Positions 1 to 6,105 of a DNA stretch of 16,087 nt are shown in pieces (positions within the stretch are counted from its first letter, which is position 1; the number at the start of each line of letters is the position of its first letter). The notes beneath the pieces are model-generated. The model worked only from the letters and a program-made list of their open reading frames with translations, searched no databases and was not told the DNA's origin. Location: assembly GCA_938046705.1 (NCBI GenBank), contig CALIWP010000140.1, positions 1 to 16,087 of the forward strand. The letters run 5' to 3'. The stretch comes from an uncultured Campylobacter sp. (GTDB lineage Bacteria > Campylobacterota > Campylobacteria > Campylobacterales > Campylobacteraceae). The position numbers and the translations under genes are program-made.

Positions 1-1235
1 GCTTTGCGTAGCAGCTCTAGGCTTGGCGTATTTACCTCACCCATTATGCGGATCGCAAGACCCGGACCAGGGAATGGGTGACGGAACACGAGCTCTCGCG
101 AAAGGCCAAGCTCAAGACCTAGCTGGCGCACCTCGTCTTTAAAAATCTCTCTTAAAGGCTCAATTAGCTCAAAGCTCATCCAGTCAGGCAGTCCGCCGAC
201 GTTGTGGTGGCTTTTGATCGTCTTGCTAGATCCCACGACCGAGCTTTCGATGATGTCGGTATAGAGCGTGCCTTGGGCTAAAAATTTGACGTTATCGTGC
301 TTTTTGGCCTCTTTTTCAAAAATTTCGATGAAAGTTTCGCCGATTATCTTGCGTTTTTTCTCTGGATCTGTTACGCCTGCAAGCCTTTCTAGGAAAGTTT
401 TACTCGCGTCTATGCTAACTAGCTCGACCCCAAGCTTCGTTCTAAAAGTCGCCTCGACCTGCTCGCGCTCGCCCGTCCTAAGTAGTCCGTTATCGACGAA
501 AACCAGGATCAAATTTTGCGGTATCGCAGCGGCTAAAAGTGCGGCGGTTACGGAGCTATCTACGCCACCGCTAACGGCGCAAAGGACTTTTTTGTTGCCC
601 ACGGTTTCTTTGATTTTAGCGATTTGGTTTTTAGCAAAGCTGCCCATATTCCACGTGCTTTCGCAGCCGCAGATATATTTGGCGAAATTTTTTAAAATTT
701 GAGTACCAAACTCGCTGTGCTGCACCTCTGGGTGAAACTGCAGAGCGTAAAATTTGTGCTTTTCGTCGCCAAACACGCAATAAGGCGAATTTTCGCTAGT
801 CGCGATCGCCTCAAAGCCGTTAGGTAGGTTTTTTACGAGGTCGGAGTGGCTCATCCAGACGATTTGCTTTTCAGGCGTATCGGTAAAAAGCGGATGGGAT
901 TTTAGAGCGTTTAGGCTTGCCTTGCCGTACTCTTTGTGAGAAGCCGGAGCGACCTCTGCGCCAAATTTATGCGCCAAAAGCTGCATGCCGTAGCAAATGC
1001 CTAAAATCGGCAGCTTTAGCTTAAATACGCCCTCGTCGCAAAAATACGCATCCGGTGCATAAACGCTAGCAGGCCCACCGCTTAGGATTATGCCTTTTGG
1101 TTTTTTCGCTTTAATCTCATCGACCTTGACGTTAAAAGGCAAAATCTCGGTATAAACGCCTTGTTCGCGCAAGCGCCTAGCGATTAGTTGGGTGTATTGC
1201 GAACCAAAATCCAAAACTATTATCGTGTTATTCAT
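1..1235 (-). CDS. guaA: GMP synthase (glutamine-hydrolysing), C-terminus cut by window edge
   Basis: Converts XMP to GMP using ATP and glutamine-derived ammonia, the last step of guanine nucleotide synthesis in the cytoplasm. I translated it from the ATG at 1235: it begins [16 protein letters not shown], the usual N-terminus of the class I glutamine amidotransferase domain. The nucleophile Cys81 lies in GICYGMQ and the His/Glu pair in [11 protein letters not shown]. The ATP-pyrophosphatase domain follows, with the P-loop SGGVDSS, and later [12 protein letters not shown] of the C-terminal dimerisation region. About 411 codons are present; the family is usually near 510, so roughly the last 100 residues lie outside the window. 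A ribosome site (AAAGGA) sits before the ATG, and nhaD ends only 9 bases upstream, so co-transcription with nhaD is likely. Identity is secure; the operon is inference. Confidence 0.97.
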   Translation of the reverse strand, partial: MNNTIIVLDFGSQYTQLIARRLREQGVYTEILPFNVKVDEIKAKKPKGIILSGGPASVYAPDAYFCDEGVFKLKLPILGICYGMQLLAHKFGAEVAPASHKEYGKASLNALKSHPLFTDTPEKQIVWMSHSDLVKNLPNGFEAIATSENSPYCVFGDEKHKFYALQFHPEVQHSEFGTQILKNFAKYICGCESTWNMGSFAKNQIAKIKETVGNKKVLCAVSGGVDSSVTAALLAAAIPQNLILVFVDNGLLRTGEREQVEATFRTKLGVELVSIDASKTFLERLAGVTDPEKKRKIIGETFIEIFEKEAKKHDNVKFLAQGTLYTDIIESSVVGSSKTIKSHHNVGGLPDWMSFELIEPLREIFKDEVRQLGLELGLSRELVFRHPFPGPGLAIRIMGEVNTPSLELLRK

Positions 1236-1244
1236 GAGCGTCCT

Positions 1245-2636
1245 TTAAAAATACAAATGGAAAATTTCAAACTGTATGTACCAGATCACGACCGATACGA
1301 TATAGCCGGCAACCACGGTCCAAGCGTATTTCATATGCGCGCCGAAGGTATAAATACCCTTTAGTTTGCCCATGACGCCAACGCCGGCAGCAGAACCGAA
1401 GCTAATCATCGAGCCGCCGATACCGGCAGTTAAGGTAACTAGTAGCCACTGGCTTAAATTTTCGCCCGCATCCGCGCCCATCATAGGATTTGCTTTTAGC
1501 ACGGCGGACATAACAGGGACGTTATCCACGATTGCAGATAGGAAGCCGACGCCTATATTTACGGCAGTGGCGCCAAATTTATCATAAAGAGAAACGGCAT
1601 AGTTTAAAAATCCGACGAAGTGCAGCGCGCCGACGGCGGCAAGGATACCGAAGAAGAAGAAAAGCGTGTTGTTTTCGATTTTTGACATATAGTGAAAGAC
1701 GTGCATAGGCTCTTCGTTTTTATTAGTTTTTTTGTAGATGTATGTGTAGATGCTAAGAAGCGAGAAGCCAAACATCATGCCCCACATCGCAGGTAGGTGG
1801 AAGAGCTGGTGCATCATAACTGCCGAAAATATCGTAAATGCGCCAAGACCGATAACGACTTTGCCGCCTTTTTTGATGCTTACCTTCGGCTCTGTCGCAG
1901 GGTCAAAATGCGGGCTACCCGCAGGCACGATGCGTACTAGTAAAAACGCCGTAACTAGCCAGCCGATAAACGAAGCAGGGAAAAGTGCGAAAAAGTCGAT
2001 AAACGGAGCCTTGCCCGCAGCCCAAGCCATCAGAGTCGTGATATCGCCGAACGGACTCCATGCGCCGCCTGCATTTGCTGCGACGACGATGTTTATCGCG
2101 CCTGCGACTAGGAAATTCGTATTGGTCTTATCTATCGTTAAAAGAACGGTAGAAAGGATAAGAGCTGTAGTTAGATTATCGGCGACGGGGCTAATGAAAA
2201 ACGCCAAAACGCCCGTTAGCCAAAAGAGTCTTTTATACGTGTAGCCCTTTGAGACGAGGTTGTATTTTAGCGCGTTAAACACGTCACGCTCGATGAGCGC
2301 CTCGATATATGTCATCGCGACCATGAGGAAAAATACGATCTGCGAAATCTCTAAAATCAGGTGATTTACCTCATTTTGCAACAAATGCACGTCTAGGCCG
2401 TTTGCCAGCATATAAAAGCCGATGAGCAAGAACATAAAAGTGCCGATAAATATGGCCGGCTTAGCCTTATCGATGTGAAAATTTTCCTCCGTAGCGATGA
2501 AAAAATATCCCACGACGAAAATGATGAGGCTCGCGATACCCACCCACGTAGTCGTTAAATTTAAAGCCTCGCCCGCAGCGTCGCCGCTACCGAAGGCTAA
2601 AGCGAAAAACAGACCCAAAAGTCCGACGATCTTCAT
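1245..2636 (-). CDS. nhaD: Na+/H+ antiporter, NhaD type
   Basis: A 463-residue, very hydrophobic inner-membrane protein of the NhaD family (ion transporter superfamily), which exports Na+ (or Li+) in exchange for H+ and serves pH and sodium homeostasis. Recognisable motifs are SPVADNLTTALI (about residues 149-160) and NAGGAWSPFGDITT (188-201), which resemble the charged, unwound membrane segments expected to bind the ion. A second half-repeat carries SAIVDNVP and GGSMISFGSAAGVG. About 11-13 membrane spans can be drawn. The N-terminus (MKIVGLLGLFFALAFGSG) resembles a signal peptide but is probably the first span, as in other NhaD proteins. The ATG at 2636 has an AAGGAG ribosome site. The gene sits 14 bases after the small lipoprotein gene and 9 bases before guaA, so the three are probably one transcript. 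Substrate specificity is taken from the family. Confidence 0.9.
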   Translation of the reverse strand: MKIVGLLGLFFALAFGSGDAAGEALNLTTTWVGIASLIIFVVGYFFIATEENFHIDKAKPAIFIGTFMFLLIGFYMLANGLDVHLLQNEVNHLILEISQIVFFLMVAMTYIEALIERDVFNALKYNLVSKGYTYKRLFWLTGVLAFFISPVADNLTTALILSTVLLTIDKTNTNFLVAGAINIVVAANAGGAWSPFGDITTLMAWAAGKAPFIDFFALFPASFIGWLVTAFLLVRIVPAGSPHFDPATEPKVSIKKGGKVVIGLGAFTIFSAVMMHQLFHLPAMWGMMFGFSLLSIYTYIYKKTNKNEEPMHVFHYMSKIENNTLFFFFGILAAVGALHFVGFLNYAVSLYDKFGATAVNIGVGFLSAIVDNVPVMSAVLKANPMMGADAGENLSQWLLVTLTAGIGGSMISFGSAAGVGVMGKLKGIYTFGAHMKYAWTVVAGYIVSVVIWYIQFEIFHLYF

Positions 2637-2650
2637 TTACTCTCCTTGAT

Positions 2651-2803
2651 TTATAGTTTATTTATCTTTTCGGTTTTGCTGTTTGAGGGCTCAGACGGCG
2701 CTTCGTAGAACGGATCGCCCTTGTGGCCGCAGCCTGCTATAAAAATTAACAAAAAAAATGCTAAAATCGCCTTATGAAAGACGCTAAGACTATTATTCGA
2801 CAT
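2651..2803 (-). CDS. Small LptM/YifL-like lipoprotein, 50 aa
   Basis: A short open frame I translated by hand. It starts MSNNSLSVFHKAILAFFLLI, continues FIAGCGHKGDPFYEAP and ends at TAA (2653-2651). The architecture is a complete mini-lipoprotein: basic/polar N-terminus, hydrophobic stretch (about residues 12-23), lipobox IAGC with the lipidated Cys at 25, then a short polar tail. The run CGHKGDPFY after the cysteine resembles CGxKGPLY of LptM (YifL), the E. coli lipoprotein that assists assembly of the LPS translocon LptD. The stop lies 14 bases before nhaD, whose ribosome site is in the gap, so it is probably the first gene of a lipoprotein-nhaD-guaA operon. A possible -10 (TATAAA, minus strand 2825-2820) and an AAGGA 11 bases before the ATG are seen. 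Its first 30 bases overlap the opposing gene at 2774. The lipoprotein call is firm; the LptM role is inference. Confidence 0.75.
   Translation of the reverse strand: MSNNSLSVFHKAILAFFLLIFIAGCGHKGDPFYEAPSEPSNSKTEKINKL
2762..2767 (+). promoter_or_regulatory. Probable -10 element for the DUF721 gene and uvrC
   Basis: TAAAAT preceded by an eight-A run (2751-2758) matches the usual Campylobacter sigma-70 pattern of a -10 box behind an A/T tract. It ends only 6 bases before the ATG at 2774, so a transcript from it would have almost no leader. It lies inside the lipoprotein gene on the opposite strand. Confidence 0.5.
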
Positions 2804-3256
2804 ATTGTTGATAATCCTTTTTATAAAGAGTTAAAAAACCGTAGCGAATGCGGGGAATTTTTACGGCTTTTAAGCCTAAATCATCGCAGGCTCATCGCCT
2901 TTTGCTACGAGAAAAACGGCATTTTGTTTTTCGCCCTGTTTCATCCGCTAGGACTTCAGGAATTAAAAAGCGATAGTAGTATAAAAATGTTAAAAGGCTT
3001 ATTAAAAATCTATTCTAGCGTAAATTTTGACGGCAGGCTAGCTCGCGTAACGGACGTTAAATTTTTTGTGACAAAGCATTTAAAATTTAAAAAAGCAACC
3101 AGCCCATACGAAAAAAAGCGAATTTTTACCTACGCGGAGCCTGCTAAAGGCGAGTTTGTAAATTTAGCCAAAAGCGAGCGAGTTTTCGAAGGATTTGAAA
3201 AGATCCGCCTTGCTATAAAGCAAAATTTAGCCAAAGAATCAAGCGAGGCGCGATGA
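2774..3256 (+). CDS. DUF721 / DciA-like protein
   Basis: A 160-residue basic, soluble protein. The N-terminal part (IIRHIVDNPFYKEL, then a Cys) and the following HRRLIAFCYEKNGILFFALFHP ... LQEL ... LKGLLKIY (about residues 37-79) fit the DUF721 fold, the family that contains DciA, the DnaB helicase loader or operator of bacteria lacking DnaC/DnaI. The C-terminal half (KKATSPYEKKRIFTYAEP onwards) is lysine-rich and shows no motif I recognise. An uncharacterised gene of this type lies between guaA and uvrC in C. jejuni as I recall it. No Shine-Dalgarno sequence precedes the ATG and the likely -10 ends 6 bases before it, suggesting leaderless translation. Its TGA overlaps an ATG (3253) leading into uvrC. 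The fold assignment is moderately sure; a role in helicase loading is inference from the family. Confidence 0.7.
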   Translation: MKDAKTIIRHIVDNPFYKELKNRSECGEFLRLLSLNHRRLIAFCYEKNGILFFALFHPLGLQELKSDSSIKMLKGLLKIYSSVNFDGRLARVTDVKFFVTKHLKFKKATSPYEKKRIFTYAEPAKGEFVNLAKSERVFEGFEKIRLAIKQNLAKESSEAR

Positions 3257-3311
3257 ATCAAATTTGGCCGAATTTAATCCAAAGCTCAAATTTACCAACG
3301 GGAGCCAAATT

Positions 3312-5126
3312 TTGCTAATCGACGAGATCAGCTCATTGCCCACCCAGCCGGGCGTCTATCAGTATTTTGACAAGGCCGGCAAGCTACTTTACGTCGGCAA
3401 GGCTAAAATTTTAAAAAACCGCGTCAAAAGCTACTTTTCATTTACGCCAAGTCTCGCCCCCTCGCCTAAGGTCAGCCCGCGCATCCACAAGATGATCAGC
3501 GAGGCCGTACACCTCGAGTATATCGTGACCCCCAGCGAAGCCGACGCGCTGATACTGGAAAACTCCTTCATCAAGCAGCTAAGACCCAAATACAACATCT
3601 TGCTGCGCGACGATAAGACCTACCCGTACATCTACGTAAATTTGGACGAGGATTTCCCGCGCTTTGAGATCACGCGCAAGATCGTCCGAGGCAAAAACGT
3701 CAAGTATTTCGGGCCCTATTTTCGCGGCGCGCGCGAGCTTTTGGATGCGCTAAGGCTAAGCTTTAAACTCGTGCAAAGCAAAAGCGCGCTCAAAGCCACG
3801 GGTGCCTATCTGCCCTATCAGATCGGCTACTCGGAAGCCCCTCTCATCAGCAAAATTTCGCCCGCAGACTACGCCAAGGTCGTAGAGGGCGCGATCGCGG
3901 CGCTAAATAATCCTCTTTCTATGCTGCCAAAGCTCGTAAATTTGATGAACAAATACGCCCAAAACGAAAACTACGAGCAAGCCGCCCTCGTGCGCGATAA
4001 AATTAGCGCCATCAAAGACCTAGACGTCAAAATCGAGGTCGATCTGGCTAAACTTGAGGACTTTGAGGTTTTTGCCGTGGGCGCGGAGCAAAATTTGCTT
4101 TGCGCGGTGCGCTTTAGCGTGCACAGCGGCAAGATCAGCGGCGTGTATCAAAATATCACTAACGCCAAAATGAGCTCGCAAGGCGATCTAAACGACGCGT
4201 ATAAGCAAATCGTCCTAGAGAGCTTTCCAGCTGGCGCGCCCGTCGTTAGCGCGAAAATTTACGCACTCGAAGCCTTTGAGGACGCAAGCCTCGTAGAGGA
4301 GATATTGACCGCTCGCCACGGCCGTAAATTTAGCATATCGGTGCCTAAAATCGGCGAGAAAAAACGCATCTGCGAGATGGCGCTAACAAACGCGCAAGTC
4401 TTTATCCAAAAGTACCTAAAAACCCACGACGACGCGTTTTTGGACGAGCTAAAGGAGTATTTCGGCCTAGCCTGCGCGCCGTACGCTATCGAGACTTTCG
4501 ACAACTCGCATATGTTCGGCGCGGCCGCAGTCGGCGCGATGGTGCGCTTTGAGCACGGAAACTTCGCCAAGGAGCACTACCGCCACATGCACCTCTCCCA
4601 CGCAAACGACTACGATCAGATGCGCCAGATGCTAACAGAGCGTGCTTTGCGGTTTGACAAACTTAGTCCGCCCGATCTCTGGCTCATCGACGGCGGTCAG
4701 GCGCTGCTAGACCTCGCCTCGGACATCATCGCTAGCAGCGGCGCAAACGTCGATATACTCGCCATCTCAAAAGAAAAAATAGACGCCAAAGCCCACCGCG
4801 CAAAAGGCGGCGCGAGGGATAAAATTTACACTAGCAGTGGCGTATTTACATTGCCAACGGGCGACAGACGACTACAGTTTTTTCAGCGCCTTCGCGACGA
4901 GGCGCACCGATTTGCCATCACCTTTCATCAAAAAACCAAGCGCAAGGAGGATCTGGGCGCTAGCAAGCTAGCAGACGCGGGCGTATCGGCGGGCAGTATC
5001 GCAAAGCTGGTCAAATTTTACGGTAGCTTTGAAGCGATAATGACCGCAACGAGCGAGGAAATAGAAAAGGTGACGAATAGGAGCGTAGCAGCCAAGATCG
5101 AGCAGCTAAAAGAGAGTGAAATTTGA
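3312..5126 (+). CDS. uvrC: Excinuclease ABC subunit C
   Basis: UvrC makes the two incisions of nucleotide excision repair after UvrAB finds the lesion. I chose TTG 3312 (604 residues) because a GGAG site (3301-3304) lies 7 bases upstream and it puts LPTQPGVYQYF at the family's usual distance from the start; the frame is open back to TTG 3264 (620 residues) without a proper ribosome site. Domains: GIY-YIG nuclease (GVYQYF ... LLYVGKAK, residues 14-90), UVR helix pair for UvrB contact (NENYEQAALVRDKI, about 218-231), RNase H-like nuclease with Asp397 (ETFDNSHMFG), Asp460 (LWLIDGGQA) and His532 (RDEAHRFA), then a C-terminal hairpin region. Oddities: the four cysteines usually found between the first nuclease and UVR domains are absent (SALKATGAYLPYQIGYSEAPL), and the first helix-hairpin-helix loop has lost its glycine pattern (AGVSAGSI). 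Confidence 0.95.
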   Translation: MLIDEISSLPTQPGVYQYFDKAGKLLYVGKAKILKNRVKSYFSFTPSLAPSPKVSPRIHKMISEAVHLEYIVTPSEADALILENSFIKQLRPKYNILLRDDKTYPYIYVNLDEDFPRFEITRKIVRGKNVKYFGPYFRGARELLDALRLSFKLVQSKSALKATGAYLPYQIGYSEAPLISKISPADYAKVVEGAIAALNNPLSMLPKLVNLMNKYAQNENYEQAALVRDKISAIKDLDVKIEVDLAKLEDFEVFAVGAEQNLLCAVRFSVHSGKISGVYQNITNAKMSSQGDLNDAYKQIVLESFPAGAPVVSAKIYALEAFEDASLVEEILTARHGRKFSISVPKIGEKKRICEMALTNAQVFIQKYLKTHDDAFLDELKEYFGLACAPYAIETFDNSHMFGAAAVGAMVRFEHGNFAKEHYRHMHLSHANDYDQMRQMLTERALRFDKLSPPDLWLIDGGQALLDLASDIIASSGANVDILAISKEKIDAKAHRAKGGARDKIYTSSGVFTLPTGDRRLQFFQRLRDEAHRFAITFHQKTKRKEDLGASKLADAGVSAGSIAKLVKFYGSFEAIMTATSEEIEKVTNRSVAAKIEQLKESEI

Positions 5127-5372
5127 AGCTTATTTTGTAAAATTTGCCCTGAAATTTGAGCCAAATTTGACGCGTTTGTTTTCGTCAAATTTGGAAGCGT
5201 AAATTTTGGCTTGCCGCTCTTGAGTAAATTTCGCCGCGGTTATTTGCAAGTCAATCCGTCAAATTTGACGTAAAAAGCGATCAAATTTGCGCGCTAAATC
5301 TAAAATTTACGCGAGCGATTACGTAGCGCAAATTTAAATTCCGCGCCACCGCCAAGGTCTGCTTCGGCAAAT
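5127..5372. other. Non-coding gap rich in AAATTT, with perfect inverted repeats
   Basis: About 246 bases between the converging ends of uvrC and the Sel1-repeat gene. I see no plausible small gene or RNA. AAATTT occurs about ten times, mostly as CAAATTT or AAATTTG. Two exact symmetries stand out: CCAAATTTGACG (5161-5172) opposite CGTCAAATTTGG (5183-5194) with a 10-base loop, and the 14-base palindrome CGTCAAATTTGACG (5257-5270). The first could end transcription from either side, but no clear T run follows. Confidence 0.6.
5161..5194. repeat. Perfect 12-bp inverted repeat, possible uvrC terminator
   Basis: CCAAATTTGACG, a 10-base loop, then CGTCAAATTTGG. It lies 35 bases after the uvrC stop and could fold in either transcript. 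It lacks a following T run, so rho-independent termination is uncertain. The core octamer CAAATTTG is itself a palindrome and recurs through the window. Confidence 0.5.
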
Positions 5373-5966
5373 TTAGCGTTTTGCCGCTTTTTCTATCGCT
5401 TCGGCGGCTTCGCAGCCCTCACTCCAGCCGTAGGTGCACGCCTTTTGCAGATAGTTTTTTGCGCGAGCCACGTCTTTTTCGCCAAGCATTGCGTTGTAGT
5501 AGAGTACGCCCAGATTAAAGCACGACATCCCGTCCTTTGCTTCGCAGGCCTTGCGCCAGATTTCGCCCGCTTTTTGCGCGTCTTTTTTGACGCCAAACCC
5601 CTGCTCGTAAAGCGAGCCTAAATTTGCGCAACCTAGCAAATAACCGCTATCGCAGGCTTTTTTATAGAGCTTGGCGGCCTTTAGTTCGTCCTTTTTAACC
5701 CCTTCGCCTTTGCGATACGCTACGCCCAAATTTACGCAGGCTCGCACGTACTGCCCGTCGCACGCCTTTTTAAACAGCGCGAACGCCTTTTTGTAGTTTT
5801 TGTCCAGGTCGCACTCCTCAAGCTTGATGCCGATGTAGGCAAGCCCTAAGTTGTCGCAGCTCTCAAAATCGCCCGCGTCGCAATCTTTTTGCAGTCCGCT
5901 TGTATCGCACCCCGCCGCATTTAAAGAAACCGCCGCAAAAATAGCTAAAAATATGAATTTATTCAT
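5373..5966 (-). CDS. Secreted cysteine-rich Sel1-repeat protein (Hcp-like)
   Basis: A 197-residue protein with a signal peptide (MNKFIFLAIFAAVSLNAAGC) followed by Sel1-like helical repeats. The signature KKACxxGxxxxCxNLGxxY recurs with cysteine pairs 8 apart at 69/77, 105/113, 141/149 and 177/185, an exact 36-residue period; a related pair 29/37 precedes an insertion. This is the plan of the Helicobacter cysteine-rich proteins (HcpA-HcpE), in which each pair forms a disulfide linking the two helices of a repeat in the periplasm or outside the cell. Cys20 follows AAG, so lipid attachment is possible instead of plain signal peptidase cleavage after LNA, but the -3 residue is not ideal. A possible -10 is TATAAA (minus, 6005-6000); the ribosome site is weak. 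The specific function is unknown; a protein-protein scaffold role is inference from the family. Confidence 0.85.
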   Translation of the reverse strand: MNKFIFLAIFAAVSLNAAGCDTSGLQKDCDAGDFESCDNLGLAYIGIKLEECDLDKNYKKAFALFKKACDGQYVRACVNLGVAYRKGEGVKKDELKAAKLYKKACDSGYLLGCANLGSLYEQGFGVKKDAQKAGEIWRKACEAKDGMSCFNLGVLYYNAMLGEKDVARAKNYLQKACTYGWSEGCEAAEAIEKAAKR

Positions 5967-5999
5967 CTTGTATTTTCAATGCCGAATTTAACGCGCCGT

Positions 6000-6005
6000 T
6001 TTATA
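6000..6005 (-). promoter_or_regulatory. Possible -10 for the Sel1-repeat gene
   Basis: Read on the minus strand, TATAAA stands 34 bases before the start codon at 5966 and just after the hairpins that follow dnaJ. No -35 is recognisable, which is normal for Campylobacter promoters. Confidence 0.35.
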
Positions 6006-6019
6006 ACAAACGCAAATTT

Positions 6020-6105
6020 AAGCCCGAGCGACTCGGCAAATTTAACGAAAGATCGGGCTTGCTAAAAGGCAAAATTTGACGTAAATTTACGCCTTTTTGC
6101 CTTTT
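6020..6105 (-). terminator. Hairpins at and after the dnaJ stop, probable terminator
   Basis: On the minus strand the last codons of dnaJ and the sequence after its stop form an 11-bp A/T-rich stem: 6105-6095 pairs with 6074-6064 (core GGCAAAA / TTTTGCC), followed by few T residues. Just beyond, AAGCCCGA (6053-6060 read in reverse) can pair with TCGGGCTT (6020-6027), or a compact hairpin CCGAG-cga-CTCGG (6024-6036) can form instead. Either could end the dnaJ transcript before the Sel1 gene. This is inferred from base pairing only. Confidence 0.4.

Noticed and set aside
268..702. 144-codon open frame on the plus strand
   Set aside because: It lies wholly within guaA on the opposite strand, which has unambiguous GMP synthase motifs; the product is low-complexity Ser/Leu and lacks a ribosome site.
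1750..2244. 164-codon open frame on the plus strand
   Set aside because: It is the antisense of nhaD. No family resemblance; nhaD motifs are intact on the other strand.
2751..2758. Eight-A/T homopolymer inside the lipoprotein signal-peptide codons as a phase-variation switch
   Set aside because: Campylobacter phase variation uses mostly G/C tracts of nine or more; eight A/T is ordinary for this AT-rich gap.
5127..5372. Possible CRISPR array, because of recurring CAAATTT words
   Set aside because: The repeated unit is only 7-13 bases, occurs in both orientations and has no regular spacing; no cas genes are present.
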